From the NCBI GenBank assembly GCA_021772705.1, contig JAJFLN010000550.1, positions 1 through 5,137 of the forward strand: a stretch of DNA of 5,137 nucleotides. Direction: 5' to 3'. This document shows, piece after piece, positions 1 through 5,128 of the stretch. The stretch's first letter is position 1; the number at the start of each line of letters is the position of its first letter. The notes beneath the pieces were generated by a model that was not told the origin of the DNA, searched no databases, and saw only the letters and a program-made list of their open reading frames with translations. The translations under genes and the position numbers were made by a program. This DNA is from Candidatus Cloacimonadota bacterium (GTDB lineage Bacteria; Muiribacteriota; UBA6191; JACPRK01).

Positions 1-101
1 CCCCACTATGGATGCCCGCATCCAGGACGACTGAATGGCCGAGTTTTCCCGATCCGTTCGTCCTGAGCCTGTCGAAGGATGAATGGAGCGGGCGGCCATA
101 T
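1..101. repeat. Left copy of a long inverted repeat
   Basis: Bases 1-77 are the perfect reverse complement of 5045-5121. Bases 77-101 are the perfect reverse complement of 4997-5021. The right copy has 23 extra bases (5022-5044) between these two blocks, carrying one more REP-like core. The left copy holds one core of the form TCCTGAGCCTGTCGAAG (61-77) next to CCGTTCG (54-60). It lies about 100 nt past the stop of the leftward operon. The repeat match is seen directly. Calling it a dispersed REP-like intergenic element is inference from the palindromic cores and the purely intergenic position. No transposase or integrase accompanies it. Confidence 0.9.
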
Positions 102-106
102 CGTCT

Positions 107-130
107 ACTATGGATGCGGGCATCCATAGT
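107..130. repeat. Perfect 11-bp hairpin inside a repeated module
   Basis: ACTATGGATGC (107-117) and GCATCCATAGT (120-130) form a perfect 11-bp stem around a GG loop. The hairpin lies in a 31-bp module (111-141) that recurs in direct orientation at 5098-5128. Its first 24 bases also occur inverted at 1-24. In those other two copies the stem is cut to 7 bp, because the left arm is replaced by the GTCGTCC flank. The hairpin could slow or terminate transcription in either direction, but no T tract follows, so I call it a repeat and not a terminator. Confidence 0.85.
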
Positions 131-150
131 GGGGCGAACGGATCCGGAAT

Positions 151-189
151 AGGCCAGGGGACCCCCTACGGGACATGCACCCCTGGCCT
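151..189 (-). terminator. Possible 3' hairpin of the leftward operon
   Basis: AGGCCAGGGG (151-160) and CCCCTGGCCT (180-189) form a perfect 10-bp, GC-rich stem with a 19-nt loop. The hairpin begins 16 nt past the stop codon of the GT9 gene, which is where an operon terminator or a 3'-end-protecting hairpin would sit. No U-run follows on the minus strand (the next bases read ATTCCGG), so it is not a canonical intrinsic terminator. The stem is seen; its role is inference. Confidence 0.4.
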
Positions 190-205
190 CGACCGGAGGG
201 GCAGA

Positions 206-1108
206 TCACGCCAGCAGCCCCAGGGCCGTCGAGAGTACCTCCTGTCTGGAAGGCCAGGAGTCCAGCAGGCTCTTCAACACCACCACTCTGGGGCCTCGGG
301 GTCGCCAGACTGCCGGGTCCGTGGGACCGAAGAGGACCAGAGTCGGGACACCCAACGCCGCCGCCAGATGGGCCGGTCCGGAGTCGTTGCCCACAAACAG
401 GGCGGAACCGGAGATCCGCCTGGCCAGATCCATCGGTTCGGCAGGCTGCAGCAGCATCAGTTCCGAGCCGGTTCTGACAGGGTCCTGCCAGAATGGCAGC
501 AGGTCCTGGTCAGCGGGTCCGAGCAGCACCTGAGTCCTGTACCCGGCCCGGGCCACCTTCTGAACCAGCTCGAGATAGTGTTCCGGGGGCCACCTCTTGT
601 GCCGTCCCCCGGCGCCTGGGTGTACCGTCACCCGTCCCTCGCCCTGACCCGTCGTCTCCAGCGTCGCCAGGTCGAGACGGGATTTCCGGGACAGGCCGGC
701 TAGATCGGCCAGGCGCCTCGCCATGCTGCCTCCCTCGAATCGGCCGGCCCGAGGATTGCCTCCCATGACCTGCTTCACACCCCAAGCTCTCAGGTTCCTG
801 GCACAGCACTCCCTCGGATCCGCCATCCAGAGAAGTGCACCATCGAATTGGCTCAACTGCCGAATCAGATCCGGCCCGGGCTTCGGCGAGGGCGAAAACA
901 GGGGCAGCAGATCGACGCCTCCAAAGTCACGACAACCAGCGACGAATGGCGCCAACCCCAGCAGGGGGAGGTAGCGCTCATTCGCTGCCACCTCGATCCG
1001 GATTCCCCGGTTCTGTTCAGCCAGGTTCTTCAGAGCCGGCAATCCGAGAAGGAGATCCCCCAGGGCTCCAGGTCGAAGAACCAGAAGCGACGAGGGCTGG
1101 CCGATCAT
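206..1108 (-). CDS. GT9-family glycosyltransferase (heptosyltransferase-like)
   Basis: The 300-residue product is a probable ADP-heptose:LPS heptosyltransferase-type enzyme that would transfer a sugar from a nucleotide donor to a lipid-linked acceptor at the cytoplasmic face of the inner membrane. The N-terminal motif LRPGALGD (residues 11-18) matches the GT9 acceptor-side motif, with D18 at the usual catalytic aspartate position. The second domain opens with TVHPGAGGRHKRW (161-173). It carries the donor-binding signature FVGNDSGPAHLAAALGVP (238-255), followed by LFGPTDP. The protein is complete but somewhat shorter than typical family members (about 320-360). The ATG shares an ATGA overlap with the stop of the preceding gene, which supports this start and suggests translational coupling. 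It is the last gene of the operon. Family membership is secure. The exact sugar and acceptor cannot be read, so no waa/rfa symbol is assigned. Confidence 0.93.
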   Translation of the reverse strand: MIGQPSSLLVLRPGALGDLLLGLPALKNLAEQNRGIRIEVAANERYLPLLGLAPFVAGCRDFGGVDLLPLFSPSPKPGPDLIRQLSQFDGALLWMADPRECCARNLRAWGVKQVMGGNPRAGRFEGGSMARRLADLAGLSRKSRLDLATLETTGQGEGRVTVHPGAGGRHKRWPPEHYLELVQKVARAGYRTQVLLGPADQDLLPFWQDPVRTGSELMLLQPAEPMDLARRISGSALFVGNDSGPAHLAAALGVPTLVLFGPTDPAVWRPRGPRVVVLKSLLDSWPSRQEVLSTALGLLA

Positions 1109-1602
1109 TGCCTGCGGAGGCGGAGGCGGTAGAGCCGGAGGAGAGGGTAGGGCCGCTCGAGGGAGAGGGCGATGACCCTCCGCTCTCCCGGGTCCAGGTC
1201 ACCCAACAGCTGTGATGCGACGACCTCCAGCCGCCCGGGATTGGGCGTGCCGTCGTCGAGGCGGCCCGCCTGGGGAGCCTCCAGCAACTCCAGTACTGCA
1301 CCAGGAACGGTGGAGGTCGCCGTGTTCCTGGCCGATCCCTGGTAGATCCTTCGCCTCAATCCATGACCCTCGATGATCGAGGTTCGAACATCCACCAGGA
1401 TCCCATCCATCAGGAACTGCTGCCTGTCCTGGTCGGGATCGAACCGAGGACTCGGAGGAGAGCCCCCGGGAAGCCGGTGTTCGTGCATCAGCTCAAAGTT
1501 CCGGAGCCTCCGGGCCTGTCGATCCTGGGCATCCAGCGAACCGGTCGAGAGAGCCTGCAGGATGGAAGCAGCAACCAGAATGAGGGCCAGACGCCAGGTC
1601 AT
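1105..1602 (-). CDS. Small exported protein, Ig-like C-terminal domain, unknown function
   Basis: The 165-residue product starts with a signal-peptide-like segment: R4, then a hydrophobic stretch through about residue 18. Cleavage is plausible between residues 19 and 25. There is no lipobox cysteine, so it is more likely periplasmic or secreted than a lipoprotein. Residues 26-65 are charged and proline-rich, probably a linker. Residues about 66-165 alternate hydrophobic and polar positions. The GSARNT segment (89-94) followed by LLGDLDPGERRVIALSL (132-148) resembles the beta-sandwich layout of FxLYD/DUF3426-type domains; this is a pattern resemblance, not a confirmed hit. The stop overlaps the GT9 start (ATGA), and the start lies 10 nt after the GT2 stop. 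AAGGGACAGGG just upstream of the ATG is a usable ribosome-binding site. A role in envelope glycan assembly is inferred from position only. Confidence 0.8.
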   Translation of the reverse strand: MTWRLALILVAASILQALSTGSLDAQDRQARRLRNFELMHEHRLPGGSPPSPRFDPDQDRQQFLMDGILVDVRTSIIEGHGLRRRIYQGSARNTATSTVPGAVLELLEAPQAGRLDDGTPNPGRLEVVASQLLGDLDPGERRVIALSLERPYPLLRLYRLRLRRQ

Positions 1603-1612
1603 ACCCTGTCCC

Positions 1613-2641
1613 TTATGCCTGCATGCTCTCTATGTCCATTCTTCTCGGTTGCGGACCCATCAGTCCGGCAAGGCGGCCCCTGTGCCAGGTCGGGTCCATG
1701 GCCTTCCAGAACTCGTCGGCAGTCACCCTTGCCGCGTCCAGCCGAAGACTGCGCTGCCGGAAGAGCCGCCGCAGTTCCCCCAATCCCGACAGCTTGCCTC
1801 GCAGATAGGGACGAAACTGTCCCGCCCTGGAGCGGCACCAGAGGCCCCAGACCCCGCGAGCTACATGCCAGGGAAAAGTTCTGAGAAGAACCGCCGTGGG
1901 CAGGTTGCTCCAGTAAACCAGCTCCGTGTTTCTGGATTGATAGAACATGGCGTCAGCGAAGTTGAGGTTTCGGGTCGCCCCGCCTGCGTGGAGAACCCGG
2001 GCACGGGCCACGTACACGCACCGGGCTCCCTGCATGCGGGATCTCACGGCCAGATCCACGTCCTCGGCGGTGTGGAAGTATCTTGAGTCGAAGCCGCCGA
2101 GCCGATCGAGCAGACCACGCCGGTAGAGAGCAGCGCCGGCGCTGGCGCCGAAGACCTCTCGATCCTGGTCGAAGGCTTCACCGTCCAGGTCATCATGCCC
2201 CCGCCCCGCTCCTTCTCCGAATCGAGTGAAGACATCACCGGCGGAATCGACAAGCCGGCCTCGAGGCGCCTGCAGCATCCGGCTGGCAAAGCAGTCCGCC
2301 CAGGGATAGGCCTCGCTTGCCTGGAGCAGGGCCTCCACCCAGCCGGGATCCGCCACCGTGTCATCGTTCAGGAAAGCAACCCGGTCGGCCACGGCGGAGG
2401 CGAGCCCCGCGTTGGCTCCCGCGGCGAAACCCACGTTTCTGGGCAGCCTGACCCGCTGGGTTCGAGGCTGACCCTCGGCGAGCCCCATTCCCAGCCGGGC
2501 CTGGGGGCCGTTGCCCACCAGGACGATCTCGAAGTCCTGACTCGTCTGGGACTGCAGGGCCTGCAGACAGAGAGCCAATCGATCCGCCCCCACCTGGTGG
2601 ACGATCACCACCGATAGGCCGGGAGCCCGGATTGCTTTCAC
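1613..2641 (-). CDS. GT2-family glycosyltransferase (rhamnosyltransferase-like)
   Basis: The 342-residue product is a GT-A-fold inverting glycosyltransferase of the type that extends O-antigen, capsule or other surface glycans. Motifs in order are LSVVIV (residues 9-14, first beta strand), RNVGFAAGANAGL (68-80), and the metal/nucleotide motif LNDDT (91-95, DXD equivalent). These are followed by FGASAGAALYRR (164-175), GGFDSRYFHTAEDVDLAVR (182-200, with E193 and D194 in the ED motif) and VLHAGG (216-221). This matches the rhamnosyltransferase-like subgroup (COG1216 type). No transmembrane segment is seen, so it is probably cytoplasmic or membrane-associated through its basic C-terminal third. 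The start is GTG in a GTGA overlap with the stop of the RING gene; no strong Shine-Dalgarno precedes it, so re-initiation after the upstream gene is likely. Donor and acceptor are not determinable. Confidence 0.93.
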   Translation of the reverse strand: MKAIRAPGLSVVIVHQVGADRLALCLQALQSQTSQDFEIVLVGNGPQARLGMGLAEGQPRTQRVRLPRNVGFAAGANAGLASAVADRVAFLNDDTVADPGWVEALLQASEAYPWADCFASRMLQAPRGRLVDSAGDVFTRFGEGAGRGHDDLDGEAFDQDREVFGASAGAALYRRGLLDRLGGFDSRYFHTAEDVDLAVRSRMQGARCVYVARARVLHAGGATRNLNFADAMFYQSRNTELVYWSNLPTAVLLRTFPWHVARGVWGLWCRSRAGQFRPYLRGKLSGLGELRRLFRQRSLRLDAARVTADEFWKAMDPTWHRGRLAGLMGPQPRRMDIESMQA

Positions 2642-3594
2642 CGGCCTGCCAGGGAGTCCGAGTCGCGCAGGATCAGCCCCGATGCCAGGACAGGCTGGCA
2701 GATCTGCACGGGAACCCGGTAAGAAGTCTCGCCTGATCGTCCAAGATAGTAGGCAGGCGTCTCCCCGGAGTGCTCCACCCGGTGGACCTTCAGCAACTCC
2801 CCTGCCTCATGGGCGGACCAGGGCTCGAGCAGGATCGCCAGAAATGGCAGACCTGAAGATGCATATTCTGTCCGAGTTCTCCTCAGGAGATCCGGTGCTT
2901 CCTCCGGGCTCCGGAGGTCATGGCTGCCGGTCACTCGCTCGAAATCATGGCCCTGAAGGCGAACCAACCGGCCCGACTCGGTGACTCCCTGATGGACGCG
3001 CGTCTGTATTGTCGCTCCCTGGATCGACACGGTTCGCGAGGCTGCGGCAAGGAGGTAGACCAGTTCGCCCCGCCTCAAACCATCCACGTCCCGCAGAAGC
3101 TGAGCCACTCCGGTTTGTTGCATATCGGGCCAGACTCGGGACGGAACCCCGTTCCGGGAGGAGTCGGACACCGCCGAGGGACTGTCTCTCCCGTCCCCGG
3201 CGTCTTCCCCAGGCGCCGTCATGACCCGCCTGACAACGGTATCCTCGACGGCAATCTCGAGGAAGGTGGTTCGGATGACACTGGCGAAGAGAAGGAACAG
3301 CAGCAACAGCAGACGGCTGTCGAGGCTCGCTGTTGTCCAGAATCGCGGCATCTCGGGCCGCCGCCGGAACCAGGGCAGGATCGGGTCCGGAGTGTCGTCG
3401 ATGAAAATCAGACTCGGGGCCAAGGGAAGGCTCTCGGTGGATCGAGAGAATCTGCGCCCGAAACAGGCGTAGATGGCACAACCCCCGTTGAAGCGCCAGC
3501 AGTCCTCATGATGCGGGGCGCAGCAACGTTCGCAGAGGACCTGTTCGCCGAGAATCCCCTCAGCGCAGATCTGACAGTGAACTTCATCAATCAT
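2638..3594 (-). CDS. RING-type zinc finger protein with probable membrane segment
   Basis: This 318-residue protein is the first gene of the leftward operon. Residues 7-44 show eight zinc ligands in cross-brace order: C7-x2-C10, C21-x2-C24, H29-x2-C32, C39-x4-C44. The HHEDCWRFNGGC stretch (28-39) is typical of prokaryotic RING family 1 domains. A hydrophobic run at about 95-107 (LLLLLFLLFASVI), preceded by basic residues, looks like one membrane pass with the RING in the cytoplasm. It is short, so the topology is tentative. Residues about 150-318 form a domain I do not recognise, presumably outside the cytoplasm. The ATG lies six codons before the first ligand; the Shine-Dalgarno is weak. Prokaryotic RINGs of this class may bind protein or only be structural, so I do not call it a ubiquitin ligase. 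Coupling to two glycosyltransferases suggests an envelope role (inference). Confidence 0.85.
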   Translation of the reverse strand: MIDEVHCQICAEGILGEQVLCERCCAPHHEDCWRFNGGCAIYACFGRRFSRSTESLPLAPSLIFIDDTPDPILPWFRRRPEMPRFWTTASLDSRLLLLLFLLFASVIRTTFLEIAVEDTVVRRVMTAPGEDAGDGRDSPSAVSDSSRNGVPSRVWPDMQQTGVAQLLRDVDGLRRGELVYLLAAASRTVSIQGATIQTRVHQGVTESGRLVRLQGHDFERVTGSHDLRSPEEAPDLLRRTRTEYASSGLPFLAILLEPWSAHEAGELLKVHRVEHSGETPAYYLGRSGETSYRVPVQICQPVLASGLILRDSDSLAGR

Positions 3595-3627
3595 GTTTGG
3601 ACCCGGGAGTTCCGATACCTGTGAAGA

Positions 3628-3636
3628 AGTATATCA
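3628..3636 (-). promoter_or_regulatory. Candidate extended -10 promoter of the leftward operon
   Basis: On the minus strand this reads TGATATACT, an extended -10 (TGn followed by TATACT, five of six matches to TATAAT). No convincing -35 lies 17 nt upstream, which extended -10 promoters tolerate. Transcription would begin near 3620 and give a leader of about 25 nt before the ATG at 3594. This is the best AT-rich candidate on that strand near the start. It assumes a sigma70-like factor. Confidence 0.4.
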
Positions 3637-3749
3637 GAGGGCCTTCAGCTTCGCCGCAGAGTCGCGAGCAGTGCCGCAGAGTGAGGAAGCCCGTGTAAGG
3701 ACCCGCGCAAGAACAACTACACAGTTTCGCATCCCATCTTCAGGCCATC

Positions 3750-3816
3750 TTCGGCTGCTCCTCAATCGCGGAATCCTCGACGTAGCCCGCTACGCCTCCG
3801 GTCCCGCTCAGTCGAA
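3750..3816. repeat. Large imperfect palindrome in the intergenic region
   Basis: The core is CGTAGC (3781-3786) and GCTACG (3789-3794) around a CC loop. GCGG (3768-3771) pairs with CCGC (3804-3807) about the same centre. Outer arms TTCGGCTG (3750-3757) and CAGTCGAA (3809-3816) pair with one G-T wobble, but are offset because the left arm is nine bases longer. I have an unverified impression that blocks of this kind recur between genes in other bacterial genomes. It might be a dispersed palindromic repeat, a structured RNA, or a binding site for a dimeric protein. Confidence 0.55.
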
Positions 3817-3940
3817 CCAACCGAATCTGACCCAAATCTGGGCGCGACTTCCGCGCATATATTCCTGCTCGGTCCCCAACTTCGGCCCCTGGACGGGGGA
3901 CATTCAGCCCGGAGCGATGAGAATCATGGAACCCGACTAT

Positions 3941-3970
3941 TTGACGCCTTCCCGGATCTAGGATTATATA
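3941..3970 (+). promoter_or_regulatory. Candidate promoter of the hydrolase gene
   Basis: TTGACG (3941-3946) matches the -35 consensus at five of six positions. TATATA (3965-3970), 18 nt later, is a moderate -10 (four of six) in the most AT-rich spot of the region. Transcription would begin near 3977, leaving a leader of about 65 nt that contains the 10-bp palindrome CCCCATGGGG (3997-4006). The spacing and AT contrast support it, but this is pattern-based. Confidence 0.45.
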
Positions 3971-4041
3971 AGGAACGAACCGGCTAGCAGGGAACGCCCC
4001 ATGGGGTCACCAGTTCATATAACTCCGAGAGCCGAAACAAC

Positions 4042-4887
4042 GTGACGATAAAGATAAAGTTCTGGGGAGTCCGAGGCTCCATACCAGCTCCTGGACCGGA
4101 GACCCATCGTTTCGGTGGGAACACTTCCTGTGTGGAGGTGAACATCGAGGACGAGATCCTGATCTTCGATGCCGGCACGGGAATTCGAAAGCTGGGCCTC
4201 GATCTTCTCAAGAGGAAGAAGCGGCCCATCGTCGCGTCCGTATTCATCTCCCATACTCACTGGGATCACATCCAGGGCTTCCCGTTCTTCGTTCCGGCTT
4301 TCATTCCCGGGAACATGTTCCAGCTCTACGGGGGCAAGACCTTCAGCGCGTCCCTGGAAGAGGCTCTCGACGGCCAGATGCAGCATCCCAACTTTCCGGT
4401 GATGCTCAAGGACCTGCCCTCCACGCTCAGGTTTCATAATCTCAATGAGGGAGAGTCCTTCGCCATCGACCTCAATCCCGATGTCAGCAACGAGCCCATC
4501 CACGTCACCTTCGATCGGCTGCACCATCCCAACGGGGTCTTCTGCTACCGGGTCGACTACAAGGGCAAGTCGGTGGTCTACGCCACGGACAACGAACCTG
4601 GAGTTCCGGAACTGGACGCCAGGTTGATCAAGATGGCCCGGGGCGCTGACGTCCTGATCATGGATTGCCAATACACTCCGGAGGAGTATCCCGCCAAGAA
4701 AGGCTGGGGGCACAGCACCTGGCTCGATGGCGTGAAGGTGGCTCAGCGAGCCCAGGTGAAGCAGCTCGTGATGTTCCATCACGACCCGGAGCGAAACGAC
4801 AAGGACCTGGAACACGTCGAGACCCTGGCCAAGGAGAAGTTCTCCGGCACCGTGGCGGCCTACGAGGGAATGGAAATCACCCTCTAG
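4042..4887 (+). CDS. MBL-fold metallo-hydrolase, RNase Z/PhnP-like
   Basis: The 281-residue product is a metallo-beta-lactamase-fold phosphodiesterase-type enzyme, probably cytoplasmic and dinuclear-metal dependent. It begins IKFWGVRGSIP (residues 5-15) and GGNTSCVEV (25-33), as in the PhnP/RNase Z-like class (COG1235). D43 lies in FDAGTG. The metal-binding HxHxDH motif is SHTHWDH (70-76: H71, H73, D75, H76). Further likely ligands are H161 or H162 (LHHPNG), D183 (ATDNE), D208 and H246 or H247 (MFHHDP). GHSTW (223-227) parallels the HST motif of RNase Z. There is no inserted exosite arm, so a tRNase Z role is unlikely; a cyclic nucleotide or phosphodiester substrate is possible. The GTG start is chosen because the conserved N-terminal motif follows within seven codons. 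The Shine-Dalgarno is weak. No signal peptide or membrane segment is seen. It is a single-gene unit, divergent from the glycosyltransferase operon. Confidence 0.92.
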   Translation: MTIKIKFWGVRGSIPAPGPETHRFGGNTSCVEVNIEDEILIFDAGTGIRKLGLDLLKRKKRPIVASVFISHTHWDHIQGFPFFVPAFIPGNMFQLYGGKTFSASLEEALDGQMQHPNFPVMLKDLPSTLRFHNLNEGESFAIDLNPDVSNEPIHVTFDRLHHPNGVFCYRVDYKGKSVVYATDNEPGVPELDARLIKMARGADVLIMDCQYTPEEYPAKKGWGHSTWLDGVKVAQRAQVKQLVMFHHDPERNDKDLEHVETLAKEKFSGTVAAYEGMEITL

Positions 4888-4915
4888 TGCGGTGGTCCTA
4901 CGCTTCCTTCCTTAT

Positions 4916-4948
4916 CCGTTCGTGCCGAGCTTGTCGAGGCACAGAACG
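4916..4948. repeat. REP-like palindromic unit 1 of the right cluster
   Basis: CGTTCGTGCC (4917-4926) pairs with GGCAC (4938-4942) and GAACG (4944-4948), with a single bulged A at 4943, giving a 10-bp stem around GAGCTTGTCGA. It shares the CCGTTCG and GAGCTTGTCGA cores with the other units in both repeat clusters. It starts 28 nt after the hydrolase stop codon. It may protect the 3' end or act as a weak terminator; no T tract follows. Confidence 0.7.
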
Positions 4949-4970
4949 TCGTTTCGCGGACCGGCCCCTC

Positions 4971-5040
4971 TCCTGAGCTTGCCGAAGGGTCAGACTATAT
5001 GGCCGCCCGCTCCATTCATCCCCTTCGGCGTAGCTCAGGA
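4971..5040. repeat. Head-to-head REP-like pair forming an 18-bp stem
   Basis: TCCTGAGCT (4971-4979) plus GCCGAAGGG (4981-4989) pair with CCCTTCGGC (5021-5029) plus AGCTCAGGA (5032-5040). The stem totals 18 bp, interrupted only by T4980 opposite GT (5030-5031). The 31-nt loop contains most of the segment shared with the left end (4997-5021 against 77-101). Two oppositely oriented palindromic units around a linker is the layout of BIMEs in enterobacteria; applying that term here is by analogy only. Confidence 0.75.
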
Positions 5041-5121
5041 CATGCTTCGACAGGCTCAGGACGAACGGATCGGGAAAACTCGGCCATTCAGTCGTCCTGG
5101 ATGCGGGCATCCATAGTGGGG
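4997..5121. repeat. Right copy of the long inverted repeat
   Basis: Bases 5045-5121 are the perfect reverse complement of 1-77, and 4997-5021 of 77-101. The intervening 5022-5044 has no counterpart on the left and carries an extra core (CTTCGGCGTAGCTCAGGA). Loss of one core by recombination between neighbouring repeats on the left would explain this, as would gain of one on the right. The copy ends with the CCATAGTGGGG module, then CGAACGG. Confidence 0.9.
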
Positions 5122-5128
5122 CGAACGG
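5098..5128. repeat. 31-bp module in direct repeat with 111-141
   Basis: This module is identical over 31 bases to 111-141, from TGGATGCGGGC to GGGGCGAACGG. The match then stops: the left copy continues with ATCC and the right with TTTTATGGA. Together with the inverted copy at 1-24, the module occurs three times in the window, always intergenic. The heptamer CGAACGG (or its complement) occurs five times in the two clusters, at 54-60, 135-141, 4916-4922, 5062-5068 and 5122-5128. Confidence 0.85.

Larger units (their letters stand above)
3595..4041. other. Divergent intergenic region, 447 nt
   Basis: This non-coding stretch separates the start of the leftward operon from the start of the rightward hydrolase gene. 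From left to right it holds a candidate leftward promoter near 3628-3636, and a 10-bp direct repeat GCCGCAGAGT at 3653-3662 and 3673-3682. A large imperfect palindrome spans 3750-3816. Two small hairpins follow, CCCA/TGGG (3831-3842) and GCGCG/CGCGC (3842-3856), then a CCCC/GGGG stem at 3886-3898. A candidate rightward promoter lies at 3941-3970, and the palindrome CCCCATGGGG at 3997-4006. A 122-codon open frame crosses part of it but looks like chance. Confidence 0.8.

Noticed and set aside
151..189. Canonical intrinsic terminator after the GT9 gene
   Set aside because: The stem is strong but no U-run follows on the transcribed strand, so it is kept only as a low-confidence 3' hairpin.
83..703. 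A 206-codon plus-strand frame starting in the left repeat
   Set aside because: It begins inside the repeat and runs antisense through the GT9 gene, whose conserved motifs settle the coding strand. The translation is low-complexity and rich in G, R, P and Q.
3298..3316. CAG/CAA-rich run that reads as polyglutamine on the plus strand
   Set aside because: It is the antisense of the leucine-rich hydrophobic segment of the RING protein, not a repeat tract in its own right.
2638..3594. Ubiquitin-like conjugation system built around the RING protein
   Set aside because: No E1, E2, ubiquitin-like or deubiquitinase gene is in the window, and prokaryotic RING domains often stand alone, so ligase activity cannot be supported.
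3593..3961. A 122-codon plus-strand frame across the intergenic region
   Set aside because: It begins at the antisense of the RING gene start codon, has no ribosome-binding site, runs through the palindromic repeats and the candidate promoter, and shows no domain pattern.
1..5121. Whole window as a transposon or integron-like cassette with terminal inverted repeats
   Set aside because: There is no transposase, integrase or recombinase, and no target-site duplication can be seen. The ends are mosaics of REP-like units and the genes look like ordinary chromosomal ones. Dispersed repeats or an assembly effect explain it more simply.
4912..5128. CRISPR array
   Set aside because: Repeats are few, irregularly spaced, in both orientations and imperfect, with no uniform spacers and no cas genes.
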